From positions 2,604,001 through 2,668,000 of the forward strand of contig JAULSN010000002.1 of assembly GCA_033439765.1 (NCBI GenBank): a stretch of DNA of 64,000 nt, read 5' to 3'. The DNA is from Lasiosphaeria ovina. Taxonomy: Eukaryota; Ascomycota; Sordariomycetes; Sordariales; Lasiosphaeriaceae. Below are positions 12,681 through 24,782 of the stretch, one piece after another. A program made the translations under genes and the position numbers. Numbering within the stretch: the stretch's first letter is position 1; every line of letters begins with the position of its first letter. A model generated the notes under the pieces. It was not told the DNA's origin. It did no database searches and saw only the letters and a list, made by a program, of their open reading frames with translations.

Positions 12681-14240
12681 CTGACGATGGCCGGCCCACT
12701 AAGGCCCGCGTTGCACTTGCAACACTTGCACTTCTTACACGCACGAGAGACGAAAGCTACCCGTCCATGCGTCGGGCCATGCTCTGACAACTCACCATTC
12801 CCCAGACTCGCGGGCCCCCTCACCGACTCGACGATAACGCACGATAATGCAAGCTAAGGCGACCGGTCTGCAAGTGGACCCCCAAGTCGCCCCCAAAGAA
12901 GAGGTCCGGAAGGACTATTCGCCGATCTTGATGCGGTCCGGGCCCGGCTGTTGGGAGAAAGACGGGCGAGGGGTGCCAAGAGGTCGAGGGCCAGGAGTCG
13001 ACAGCGGCAAAGGTGGTGATGGCTCTTTGGGCTGCTTGCTTTTCGGTGGTAGTACAACGTTCCTTGCGTGCATATTCCGCCATAATATTTTTTTTTCTCT
13101 TTTCTTTTCTTTTTCTTTTTTTTTCTTGTCAAGCGAACCAAACGTGTCATACCGCCCGCAGGCGCCTTGCAGGCTGACTGACATATTCCGAGCAACGTCG
13201 CAGAGGAGGGCTTGAATCCTATCCCGTGTCGTCCGCTCTCCCCCATTCGACAACCATGCCCGAGATTTGGGTAGAGATGCGTCTCAGCCTTCTCACCGGT
13301 GCCCATATCAGGCTTGTCCCGGAAGCGAGTACCGCCCGTTGGCTTCGGCATATATTTTTCAGAGTGAGTTGAGGACCGCCGCCCGAGCGCGCGCGCGTGC
13401 TGCGCTGCGCTGGCCCAGTTGCCGCAGCCCAGCCTGATTCCGAGCCCGAGCATCGTCCGCTTCCTTTCCTCTCTCTCTTCCTCTCTCTTTCGCTCTCTCT
13501 TTCTTGTCATGTCTTGACCGCTTTGCTTCCCTCGCATTCGCTTTCACCCACACAAGATTGGCAAAAAAGGGGTGACAAAGGGGCAAAACAAAAGGGGCAC
13601 GGGTGGGGCGGGGCGTGTTACTCGGGAAACCCACATTTTCTGTAAACCACATCATGTCACCCACGACGGCTACAGGGCTGAGGCATGTGGCGCTGTACAT
13701 ATACTGTACGAGCATAACATATGCCGCTGCAAAAGTGCTTTATTTGGTCGATCTGGGGAACCTGGGGGGGGGGTTGGGTTGGGGCCATTCCCCGCATTCA
13801 AAGAAAGCTTGCTCCGTTTCCATGTGGGCGTCGAACAAGGCCAGGCTCAAAGAGAAGACCAAGTAAAAAAAAAAAAAAGCTCAAATGTCAAGGGTCGCTT
13901 CATTGCACGTCAGGCAAGCGCTCAGTATCCTCCCAGTAATGGACGACTTGGCCCAATTCCGTCACCTGTCCGTCACCGATTTCCTCCACTCCTTCGCTGG
14001 CATTTTCTGCGTGCCAAGGTGGCACCTATTCGATTCCCGAGACCAGCATTGCCCGCTGTTCTGTGTGTGGGAACAAATGAAAAGGGGGGAAAGAAGTGCA
14101 CGAAGCCCATTGTGCAATGGCCCTATTTGGCCGAACATACGGCGCGGGGCTTGTGTGACATCACCTCTCTTGTCGTCCATCAAGAGGTCCATCCTCTCTC
14201 TCGCTTTCTCTCTCGCCCCCACGCAAAGAACGGGTCTAAC

Positions 14241-15500
14241 TTAGGTCGGCTTTCGTGGCGAGGCCATCCTGAAGGTTTGGTTGATCTTGTAAAACTCGGC
14301 TGCGATGTCGTCCTGCGCCAAACATTTAGTCAGCGAGCTCGCTACACATGAAAAGGGGAGGACAATGGCCCTTTTCCTACCGCCGTCCCCCCATATGACT
14401 GGATGTTATCCTCCTCGTGCTGTTTTGGCGTCTTCTTTGGAGTTTCCAGAGATGCGATTGAGCTGCCATCCGAAGAAGGGCTGGCAGCAATTGGAGATGC
14501 CGGGGGAGCGGTAGCTCGCGTCGACGCGCGATGGTGCGACAGACCACCCGATGATATCGCACGTGGTCGGCTTCTCGCTGCAGACAAACATGCACCCAAG
14601 GTGATGATTGTCAGTTACGTTCTGGCCAGACACTGGTAATCGAAAACGCCGAAAGAACAAAAGGGGACGGCGATTAGGGTTCCCACTCACGCACGCCGGC
14701 GGGCGAATAAAAGACATCACCAGCATTCGGAGCAGGAAAGCCCACGGCGTCCGAAACGACGCGCCGCCGCGTCCGCAGCGCTGGGCTCTGTCGTGCTAGG
14801 CCTTGGGCTAAGAGTCGTGACGCCGGGCTCATGGCCAGAATTTCCATCATCCCCGTACCCGGGCTATGGGCCAGCGGTGGCCAGTCCTTGCCTTCGCCGT
14901 CGGACCCTTCCTCGTCTCTGCGCCGCCCGCCCGACGGTATGTCGATGGGCCGCGTCCTATGCCGGTTCGCCACGAAACACTCGCTCAGCTGCTCGTCGTT
15001 ATCCGCGTCTGCAAAGTCGGCGCGTCTCGCGGGCTCCCGCGGCGGCCGCGGCGGGTTGAAGACCGGAATACCGCCCGTATACGGCGCTCGGGGCGGCGGC
15101 GTGAAAGGGACGTTGATGGGCCGCGAGCGCTTGGGCGATGTCTCCCGCTCTTCCTCGTCATCTCGGGCCGGCGGCAGCTTCTTTTTGCAGTTCTTATCGG
15201 CGTTGTCGCGGTCGGAGCCCCCGCCGCCGGCTCGGCCGGGCAGCGATGCCATGTTTGCTCTGTTGTCTGCTGGAGGAATGAAAGGTAAGGTATCAATGCT
15301 GATGGATAAGAAATAGAGAGAAGAAAGGTTGGAAAGAAGTTACGGATGCCTGAATCGATGCGTCGGTATTGGTGTTCTATTTGTTCTTCTCCGTTACCTT
15401 TGGACAGGATACCGTCAAAGAGATGCTTCGCGGTGCACTGTTGCGGTGACGTGATATGAGCCTGTGATTTCGGACAGATTGGGCAAATATCCTGAGACAT
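14241..15500 (-). CDS. unrecognised four-exon protein with N-terminal cysteine motif
   Basis: I do not recognise this protein. The model joins 15500-15398, 15269-14691, 14577-14381 and 14312-14241 into 316 residues; every junction has GT/AG and keeps frame, and the third intron has a GCTGAC branch-like site. The N-terminus carries CPIC followed 13 residues later by another Cys, resembling half of a RING or zinc finger. The middle is disordered and rich in Pro, Arg and Asp with Ser/Thr-Pro sites (ETSPKRSR, VPFTPPPRAPYTGG). The C-terminus is a short, apparently ordered segment, DDIAAEFYKINQTFRMASP. Consistent splicing across four exons argues for a real gene, but an alternative start at the internal Met of MASLPGR (15252) is possible. 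It lies between two long gene-free spacers. Confidence 0.55.
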
Positions 15501-17313
15501 CTTGTCACTAAGGGAAGGCGCGATGCTGGAGAGCGCCTTCTCCCGGTGTCTGACTTTTTTTTTTTTTTGGATAGGAGAGAAATGAAAAAAGTGGGCGACT
15601 GACTTGGGAAGGTGACTCCAAGGAAGTTCTTGCAGTTTCTAGTTCGTTCCCCGCGAGGATAAGTCGCGTAGGCAGGCACTGCCAGTGCGCTTCTGTTGCG
15701 TGTTGCTATCTTGTTTGTTTTCTGGCCGTAGGTTGGCGATACGGGAAAAAAGCGACACGCATGATAACCGTGGGGAGATTGCACCAAAAAATAACATAAG
15801 CTCCCCCAGCGGGGGTGGCCAGTGAATCAGGTGGGAGGCTCCGAGATTCCCCGGTATCTGGGGCCATAGTGCGGACGATGCCATGACTTTCGTCTCAACT
15901 TTGGACGCGCAGCAGGCGAGACCGAGGTGAGGTGAAGTGAGGTGAGGTGGTTATGAGCCGGCCACTTTGCCATCAGAGCGAGTTGGTGGATCTGTAAGGC
16001 CATGTACGGTTACGGGTAACAGCGAAGTGACAGCCCATATCTGGCGGCTCACAGCTTCGATCTCTCTTGCTTGAGTCTACGATGGCCATCCCATCATGAG
16101 ATGAGACGAAGATAGTGTCCGCATCGGCGATGTAGCCCGTGCTCGTCTCGATCAGCCTCAGCCCAATTCGGCTCGATGGCAGTTGGGGAACAAGTACCCT
16201 GCAGCATCTATTTTCCACGACAGCTGGCCACGTCTCTACTCGCAGACCTTTCTCCCCGTGCAGTCGTCTTGCGCCGACAACATGATGGCAGCCAACGCCA
16301 TAATTACGTGACATGCCCAGATGCCAAGTTCAAGACCGCTGCTACGGCTCGAGTTTCCAATGGCCACGAGTAGGTGTGGGAGATGACGCTGCGCTTCATG
16401 TGTGAAAGTCGTCTGTCCACATTGGGGCTCTCGACTTCCGAATCGAGCGCTCTGCAGGATGCAAGCCCAGCGTTCGAACGCCGGCCCCCGTCTTTCCTTC
16501 CCCCATCGCCCCTCCCCCCTCCCCTCCTCGACGCCCTCGTTTGGCCAACGGGGTGGCCTCGCCGACAAACGGCCCTATCCTGTGTCCCAACCTAGAAGGT
16601 ACTGTACATACATGTATGTGCCTAGCCGTCCGTGCAGTAGCCGGTTTCCGGCTCGCTCCTGCCCTTCTCCCCACTGCCGCTGCTACTACTAGTACTGGCA
16701 AGACCTTTCCTGGTGCGTCTCCACCGACCCTACCTTAACGATCCTCGATCCTCGATCCCGCCAACCTGGTTGCCTTCGGCTATCTTGCTGGCCGACCCAC
16801 ACAGATCGTCTTCATCCGTCAGCACCTGCATTTGCAGAAACTGAACTAGTCGAGGGAGGAGGGGTGTGTGTTAGACGGGCTTCCCAGTTGGGAATGGACA
16901 CTGCCTAGGCAGAAATGTCTGTACTTCTTGTCTCTGGTCCAGCATATTCCCAGGCTGCCAACCTGCGGGCAGAGAGTGCGCTTGGCGGAGTAGGGTTTGC
17001 AGACAAATGATTGCTGAAGATTGAAAGGGAATGGAGGGAAAATAATGGGGAGGCGCGTTTTCATATGGGGGCTTGGGAGGCGGCGCTGTTTCATTTAAAG
17101 TACCTTATGTACTGTACATACGGTGCCCAAGGCAGCCGTTGACCTCAGGTGCGTGATCTTGCGTTCCGTTCTTTGACGACACACAATCACATAACACCTC
17201 AATAATCGTGTTTTATTTAGCCATGTCATACGCAATCACTTCATTCCAGGCTGCCTGTGCTGAAAGGAATCAAAGGCATTATTCGTCAGAGATGAATGTC
17301 TCAGAGGAATACA

Positions 17314-17491
17314 TGTTTTCTTTCGTCCACTCTAGGAGCGACCTCAACAGTTAGTCTTGTCTGTAAAGTGAAATGGCCTATACCCATCACCACGCACACA
17401 CCAAAATGAACACGATTAACCATTTGTCGCGGCCCAGCAAAAAGTCAAAGAATTGCCGGTAAACTGCACCGACAGAGCCATACCGGCAGAC
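17314..17491 (+). repeat. copy A of a diverged dispersed repeat
   Basis: Shares an ordered series of words with 41118-41314, in the same orientation: TTTTCTTTCGTC, CAGTTAG, AAGTGAAAT, CCCATCAC, AAATGAACAC, AAAAGTCAAA and CACCGACAGAG, separated by similar spacing. Similarity fades on both sides. No terminal inverted repeats or coding capacity were found, so it may be a transposon relic, a solo LTR remnant or a conserved non-coding element. Confidence 0.6.
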
Positions 17492-19433
17492 TCACGAACC
17501 CCTGACGTGGAAAAGGCGAGTGTTTGAAAAACGAACATGGTTACACCAAGTAAACAAACTTGGTAGATTGCACAGCCGAAAACGATGCGCTCTGATTCGA
17601 GTAGGATGTAAATTGCTACGCAATCTACATGTTGCTGGTTGCCTTGGTACCTGATTACATAGTAGTTGGGCACCTTACTTTATATGGGCCGTAAGAATGT
17701 CAGTGTTAACCACGTTGCGTCTAGTAGGTAGCCTTGACAACGTTCATGCATGCATGCATATATAGACAAAAAACACACGTTAAAAAGGGGCGGATTTTGT
17801 GGAGACTGGCACACAGGGGAGCAACCACCCAGCTCGGATCAACTCTGGCCTGCAGACACAACTTTTGGACAAATAAACTAGGTAACATGGGCATCAAAAC
17901 GAAGGGCACCGATTCTCCTGCCGACATGTGCACCTCTCCTTTTCTAGAACAAACAGAAGGACGTGTGTCGCGGTTGACATGGCAACCCAACCCTCTTCTC
18001 CCCTCCCTGTCTGGTTTCTGGACAGTCTTATGTAACGATCCTTTCTTTTTTTATCTTCCTGCCATGTCCGTGTCCGTGTCCCATGTCGACGTCCGTGTCC
18101 AGAAACGGACTTTTCCGGGTTATTAATCCCCTTTCCCCTCTCGTTCCCATTCGTCCGTTCGTCCACTGGGGACCTGCAAGGAGACGAAGGAGTTGGCGTA
18201 TTCGGTGTCCCGAAGCGTGTGGTACCGCGCGTAAGCACCAAGCAACAGCCGCCGAGCAGCCGATTGGACCGGGGAGGGCTATGAAACTCGGAGCCCTTAG
18301 ACGGTATCTTTCATAATTGATGCAAGAAGCCATATCTCGTCACGGGCACTCACTCACCCCCGCGTGGTTATCTGGTAGGTAATGACACGTTGAGGGATTA
18401 ACGCCGAAGGAAGCATGCATGACTTCGGGGACAGGGTCAAGCAGGGGGTAGGGACCTGCTGGGCTACCTGCCTGCCTCAGAGGGGAGGCCGTGTGATAAC
18501 AGAAACCCCTCATACTGTCTCTCAGCAGAACCCTTCTTTCCTTTTTCCGCGGGATCGGTCAGCAAAAAGTAGCCAGAGCCAACTAAAGGGACATGAGAGA
18601 ACCAGAGCCAAGGAACCTTTTTCCCAAACCAACCACCCGCAGCCAAGCGGCTGCGTGGCCGGCATGCTCGGGATTGCACTGCACTGCACAAGAAACATGT
18701 CTGCTCGGACGTGAACAAATACCTGTTCATTGCCAGTCGCCGACTTGCCCACGTTTGGCGCGTCAATGTCGTCAACGGCAGCAAACCGGAAACAAGTCAC
18801 ATCCCTCGCCCCTGATTTGCGGGACACTCAAGGTACGCCACCCCAGATATTGCCTGCCGGTTTCATCTGAAAGCATGTCTAGGCAAAGAATTGCAGGCAG
18901 GCAGAGCTGCAATCTTCGCGATTGTGGTCGATAATGATTACAGGAAAGGTTACTTAAATAAACAACACCGCAACCAGGACGGAGCAATATACAATGTGTC
19001 TGTTTTGCATATTAGGTGTAGCCAGTTGTCAAGAAAGGGTTCGAAGTGAATAACAGAGTAAATGAAACCGGAGTAAAGAAATGGGAATGGATTAAAAGCA
19101 GGAGAATAAAAAACCTTCGAAGAAAAAGCAAACATTCCATAGCCAACCAGCCATGAAGCAACCCCTCTCAGCCTCTTCTCAACCTCACCGCCCTCCACCT
19201 TCTCCTGCCGCCACCATGTCCACACCCATTCATCGCCATTACACACAATTGATACGTCAAAGTGATACATTGACACATTACACAGCAAACATCTCATACC
19301 CTATCATCTCCCATCTCTCTAAAACTCAAGTCTCTCCCCCAAACCCCACGAACCTCACAGGTCCCACACCTTACCACACGCCACAAAACCCTTCGACCTA
19401 CCTGGCTACTCCAGGCCAAAAGCTCGACCAATG

Positions 19434-19461
<28 letters not shown>
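19434..19461. repeat. CA dinucleotide microsatellite
   Basis: Uninterrupted CA tract of about 14 units in intergenic DNA. Confidence 0.9.
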
Positions 19462-19464
<3 letters not shown>

Positions 19465-19723
19465 GGTTCCATGGACCAAACCTATCTATGACTGACACAT
19501 TCGTCACCTTGCTGCACCGGGAGGTAGGTACCTAGGTAGGTAACGTGGCATTTGCTACTCGAATAATCTCGCATGCGTCTGTCGGCCACCTAGCTTTCGG
19601 ATATGATAGATAAGATAAGAGAGAAAGACCTATCCTATCTGTCGGTTCCATCTGGCCCATACCCGCTGTCTATCTATCTATCTATCTACCTATGTACCTT
19701 ACTTGCGTACGTAAGTATCCAAG

Positions 19724-19756
19724 CTAGGTAGGTAGGTAGGTAGGTAGGTAGGTAGG
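19724..19756. repeat. GGTA tetranucleotide tandem
   Basis: About eight GGTA units in a row, the longest pure run of a motif scattered through most intergenic spacers of this window. Confidence 0.9.
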
Positions 19757-20225
19757 CAGTCAAGCGCTGATCTGAGCAGGAGGCAAGTACAAAGCAGAGC
19801 AAAACCGCAAACAAGAACGCACATACTTGGGTACGTTATGTACTGCAAGCACAGTACGTACTATACAGGGAAGAAACTGGCTATCACGGAGTGGGTATCG
19901 TAATCGAATTATACTGTACGTAGGACCTAAGGTAATTAGAATCGCAACCGCGTCTTGATGCCCCAACCTTGCCATCCAGCCAGCCCACCCGTGTCATTAT
20001 ACAAACGGCATCTCTCTCCCTCTCTCTCTCCTCGTCTTCATTCATAGGTAGGTAAGGTAGGTAGGTATCCAACCAGGAGCTGCACGCTCCATCCATGCTA
20101 AACCAAGCCAAGCCAAGCCAATCATATATATATAATACGTATACATATTATTGTTATTGGAAACGGCGGTTTCCAAGTAATTTTCAGATTCCAGTTTCGA
20201 GGTTCGATCCCGTAGCCAACCAAAA

Positions 20226-20406
20226 TCACATAACCAACGACGTGCGGCCCGTCAGCAGCGCGCGCTGGTCGGCCTCGCAGCTGCCGCAGTAGTCGTCGTG
20301 CCACCTGCGCAGGCCCTCGCGGCGCTTGACGGCCTTGCCACCGTCGTCGCCCTTGCCCTTGCCGGGGATCGTCGTCCTCTGGCCGTCTTGCTCTTCCGCC
20401 AGCACG

Positions 20407-20468
<62 letters not shown>

Positions 20469-23400
20469 GCCTCCATCCCCTGGCTTACTGCCGCCGTCGT
20501 TGGCGGCATTACGCAGGAGCAGCTGGCGGACCTGCTCGCAGCGTAAGTTCTCGTCGGCGAGCCAGTTCTCCCACTCGGACTGGAGCATCTCGACCTCGAT
20601 GCCGTTGATGATGCGCATGGCGACGAGCAGGTCGTGGCGGTAGCCGCCGAGGCGCTGGCGCGTGCGCTGCAGCCGGCGCGCGGCGGCCTTGCTGCTGGCC
20701 GACGAGAAGGCCGTGCCGGCGTCGTGGTACGGCCCGTCGAGGTCCGTCATGTTGGCGATGGCCTGGAAGTTGTCGTAGCTGTTACTTGTCATTAGCGGCT
20801 TGTCCAGACCTAAAGCTCGCAAAGAGACTGATAATCACCATTGGCTGTTGGAGGGCGTCGACGGCGAGACCGAGGTCCCGCGCGCCGCCTCTTCCAGGTC
20901 GACCAGGCGGATGGCCTTGCTCATCATCAGGTTCGGCCCGACGCCGATGCGGCCCATGTAGTTGGCGGCGCGGCGCTCGGCCCACCAGGTCGAGCTCGCC
21001 CTCGACACGACGACGACGTTGTAGGCGGCGCTCAGGGCCAGCAGCAGCAGGATGACGCGGTGGGCGGTGAAGACGGTGAAGAAGCGCTTGAGCACGGCAA
21101 AGGCCCACATCATGACGGACGTGATGGCGCTCTCCATGAGCGAGCGGCCCGTCTCGAGCAGCATGTCGGTCAGGGTGCGCGGGCGGACCACGGCCCTCTT
21201 GCCGGCCTCGGCCGCCGTGTCGGGGGTGAAGACGACGGCCTGCGTCTGGTGGCCGATATTGCCGTAGACCTGGATGGCGCGCCTGGTCCGGCTGTTGGGG
21301 CCGAGCTTCCGCACCTGGTCCGTCGCCACCTCGGCCAGCTCCTCGGCGTCGTTGGTCGCGTCGCCGAGCGCCTGCCGCTGCACCATGCTCTTGGCGAAGG
21401 CCGGCGCCTTGGACCAGTCGACCTTGGTGAAGATGGCCAGCTTGCACTTTGACTTCGCCACGTGCGTAATCACCACCTTGGCCACGAGCTTGAAGGCGTG
21501 CGACTGCGGGAGGTGCCACGGCGTCTTGATGTGCGTCACCACGTACGTAATGTGGTCGTTGAAGATGTCGATCGACTGCGAGTCGGTCACGTCGCCGGAC
21601 TTGGGCCGCCCCAGCATGTCGACATAGTCGACCTTGAACCGGAACTGCCGCTTCATGCGGCCGTGGTCCTGGAGCTCCCAGGGCCCCTGCGAGATCTGCT
21701 TGGCCTGCCGCTCAAAGTACAGCTTGGGGAAGATGAAGCTCTTGTCGCCGAACAAGACGTGGAAGCACGCCTTGGCGCTCACCTCGAAATGCCTCTCGGC
21801 CACGCACTTGCCCATGCCCTCGGGCTCGTACGAGACGGGGTGGGCCGGCAGCTGCAGTTTGGGGACTGGCTTACCGTGCCCTCCCCTAGACAGGCGGTAT
21901 TTCAGATCCTCGACTCGTCTCATGACGGGCCGCCCCGACGGGGTGCCGTCGTCGATGGGCGTGTTGGCCGACACCTCCTCCCAGCTTTCCACGCTGGGGC
22001 TCCTCCTCTCGTACTGCGGCTTGTCCAGGTTGACCAGGGCCTCGATGATCCCCGACAGGTCCATCGGCTCCTCCGCCTGCAGGTCGTCGACGAGCAGGTT
22101 GAGGCGCGCGTAGAGGAGGTTGAAGTCCTCCAAGAAGACCTTGACCGTGACGCGCGAGAGGCCGCTCTCGCTCATGTCCTGGATCAGGTGGAGGTAGATG
22201 AAATCGCAGTCCTTGCCCGGCGCCGCCGTGACCTCGTTTATGGCCTCGAGGTTGATGCTGTAGGAGATGACGAGGCCCATTTGATGCCCGTAGAAGTACA
22301 TGTTGTCAGGCGTGACAAAGATGCGGCCATTGCCGGCCATGCTCTCGTTCTGGCCCTGCCGCGAGTCCCCAGACGAGCTTAGCCAGGCGGCGTTGAAGAT
22401 TAGCACCGGCTTCTCGTCGGGCGGCACCGACGGGAAAATCAGCCGGAACTGGGGATACTGCGCCTTGAGCGCGGCCGGATAGTTGGGAGGAAACACATCG
22501 GCCATGACCTTTTCCAGCGACTTGGCATCCACAATCCTGGCGTCTACGCTCGCCGTCTTCCTGTGCAAACCAACAGGGGTGGTCGAGGTTGCTGCCGTGG
22601 GTGTGGTTCGCGGTTGAGAGGTGGCCAGGAACGGAGCGTCGCCCGAGGAAAAATTCCGGGATTGCGCTGGCCCAGTACTGAACATGGACACCCAGGGGCT
22701 GCTGCCCCAGTAGTTGGCCAGAACCGCGCTGGGCAGACCGCGGCCGGCGCCCGTGCCGGCGCTCACCAGGACGGCTGCCTTGCTAAGATTTGTAGAGACT
22801 GGCGGCCTAGCTAGCGTCACTGGAGCTAGGCTCCCCTGGTGGTTGTCTATGGCTGGGGCGGCTAGGGGGTTCGGCAGGCGGAGGGGAGGGGCTTGCCCGG
22901 AAACAGGAGAGGGGTTGACGGCGTAGCCAGGGAGTAGGTTGGCACTGGCCGTGATCAGATTAGCAATGCCACCGCCGGGCGAGATGGCCTCGGAGCTGGC
23001 AAAGGCCGACTTGCGGTGCAGGTCGAGCTTCTGCATGATGCGGGCAGCGTGGTCCCGGCCGCTCTCGCCCTCCTCGCGCCCGAGAGTGGACAGGGGACGT
23101 CGAGCCAGAGCCGCAGAGGAGCCAACGTCGAAGCTGGACCGCGATGCCACGGTCCCGTCGGGCCCGGGAACGGGCAGGGTGCCTGCTCTCTCGAGCGCGC
23201 TGCCCGCCTCTTCCAGGCCCTCCAGCGACATGGCCGAGAACTCGGGGATGGAGGGATGTGTGATGGTGAATGCGGGATCAAGCCCGGCCACGGTAGCGAT
23301 CTGGTCTCGGGCCATGCTCGTTTCGAAGGCCTTCTTCTTGGCGAACTCAAAGACCTCGAGCCACTCGATCAGCTGGGCCTGTGTCTCGGCCTGCAGGAGG

Positions 23401-24683
23401 ATGGTCTGGGTCTTGGTCTTGACCTCGAAGCAGAAGCGGCGCTCCTCCTGGACGGCGGGCTTGGCGCTGCACAGCAGCACTCCAATCTCGTCGCCCTGCA
23501 GGACGCCCTGGGGGCCCTGGACGAGCCAGCCAAAGATGCCGTCGCGGCAGTAGTACCAGCGGCGGACCCAGGCGGTCCTAACGGGCTTTCCCGACAGGAC
23601 GCGCAGGAACAGCCAGCCCTGCTTCTCCGAGATGACGGCCACCTGGTCCTTGGCCTGGACGCTCATGGGGCCCCTCGAGCCGAGGTAGGGCACGGTGGAT
23701 ATGCTGTAGTCCTCGAGCTCGCGCGAGGGCTTCCAGACGGCCAGCGTGCTCTCGCCAATGTCGCGGCGGGCGGCTTGCAGCTCGCGGCGGAAGACGGGCT
23801 CGGACGCCTCCATCTCCTTGGACCAGCCGCGGATGCGCTCGAGCTCCTCGCCACGGGTGGTGCCGGCCGTGTCGCGCGACCGCCTCGTGATGTCGCGGTG
23901 CAGGTCGGCGCAGACGCGCACGAGGAGCTTGTCGAGGGAGAGGCGCAGCTGGGGAGCCATGTGGCAAAAGTCGAGGCTGGCCTTGAGGTAGGCCTTGCGG
24001 GTCTCGAAGACGGCGAAGGCGTCCTCGCGCAGGGAGCTGGGCTCCTTGGTCTTGCTCTGGCCGACGTAGCGGGCGAGGGTGGTGTCGAAAGTCTTCTGGG
24101 CGGCGTCGAGGGCGCGGCGCGTGTCCTTGAAGGCGCGCAGCTCGCCGTTGACGAAAAGGCGGATGGGCTCGACGCCGACGGGCTCGAGGCGGCGGGCGGC
24201 AGCCAGGAAGGCGCCCCACCACTCGCGGGCGCCGTCGCTGGAGCGGCGCAGGGCCAGCATGGTGTAGTCGGCATCGAGGAGGGCGTCGGCGAGGGTGGCG
24301 GCGTTGGCGGGCGGGAGAGTCAGCTTGCCCAGGTATGTGTTGATGGTGTCCTCGAGGGCCAGCACGTCGTGGGCCAGCTTGGAAGAGCTGCGCAAGTAGC
24401 CGTCAAGCCAGCGCTCCATGGCGTCGAGCTGGTCGGCGAAGTGCACGGCCGACGCGCGGAAGGTGGGCGTGTCGAGGGCGGCCTCGCCGAGAGCGACGGG
24501 CATGGCGGGGCCGGCGACACGGGGCTGCGCCGGTGCCGACGAGGACGGCGGGGGCTGAGGGTTGGCGGCTGCTGGACCGGATGCTCCGGGCGCTGTCGTT
24601 GTCGTTGCCGCAGCCGCCACCGCCGTTGCTGCTGTCGCGGTGGTCGCTGCCGGCGTCAGCGGGGGGCCGGCTGTGGCTGTGGT

Positions 24684-24716
<33 letters not shown>

Positions 24717-24782
24717 CGCCGTCGACGAGGTTGATTTCCCATGGGCGACGACGGTCGGCGGGGGCGGCGCTGGCTCGGCCAT
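20226..24782 (-). CDS. Sip3/Lam-class BAR-PH-GRAM-VASt membrane-contact protein
   Basis: 1498 residues from two exons, 24782-20839 and 20778-20226, with a 60 nt intron ending GCTAATGACAAGTAACAG. After ~110 residues of Ala/Thr/Pro low complexity come an alpha-helical BAR-like domain (~115-345), a PH domain (~385-510, GWLFLR to LIEWLEVFE), a disordered linker, a GRAM-like domain (~760-900), a VASt/StART-like domain (~985-1170, AERHFEVSAKACFHVLFGD) and one transmembrane segment (~1235-1260). This order matches yeast Sip3/Lam3, ER-anchored proteins at plasma-membrane contacts, related to the sterol-transporting Lam proteins. The tail contains ~20 glutamines encoded by a CAG run. The start at MAEP is preferred; the frame is open 41 codons further upstream. 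Sterol transfer is inferred; Sip3-type VASt domains need not bind sterol. Confidence 0.88.
20408..20467. repeat. 20-unit GCT/AGC triplet run encoding polyglutamine
   Basis: Sixty bases of pure GCT on the + strand, read as CAG on the coding strand of the Sip3-class gene, near the C-terminus. It is the longest pure triplet run in the window. Confidence 0.95.

Larger units (their letters stand above)
7237..14240. other. 7 kb gene-free spacer upstream of the hmt1-like gene
   Basis: No frame shows conserved protein sequence or consistent splicing, and only short arginine/proline-rich shadow frames occur. Contents seen: degenerate CTGA/GACT tetramers at 7732-7852, GGTA/TACC motifs near 7384-7404, 9096-9110, 11146-11160 and 11437-11450, a TACG tandem near 8641-8662, a CCCG tandem at 12583-12616, a CTG triplet run at 12653-12680, T/C-rich tracts at 13082-13128 and 13460-13505, and an A run near 13865-13879. 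The left part must contain the hmt1-like promoter. An unannotated non-coding RNA cannot be excluded. Confidence 0.55.
15501..20225. other. 4.7 kb gene-free spacer
   Basis: No supported gene. It contains one copy of a ~180 bp sequence that recurs at 41118-41314 (listed separately), a CA tract at 19434-19461, a GGTA run at 19724-19756, further GGTA motifs at 19520-19542 and 20046-20070, and TATC/CTAT tracts near 19670-19690. A T-loop-like GGTTCGATCCC at about 20200 has no upstream A box, so it is not called as a tRNA. Confidence 0.55.

Noticed and set aside
12116..12787. 223-codon + strand frame
   Set aside because: Formed by translation through CCCG and CTG microsatellites; poly-Pro/Arg/Cys artefact.
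20190..20220. GGTTCGATCCC resembling a tRNA T-loop/B box
   Set aside because: No A box, acceptor stem or anticodon arm can be drawn around it.
23016..24734. 572-codon + strand frame opposite the Sip3-class gene
   Set aside because: Antisense shadow in GC-rich DNA; the minus-strand frame carries clear PH, BAR and VASt domains and this one is Gly/Ala/Leu low complexity.
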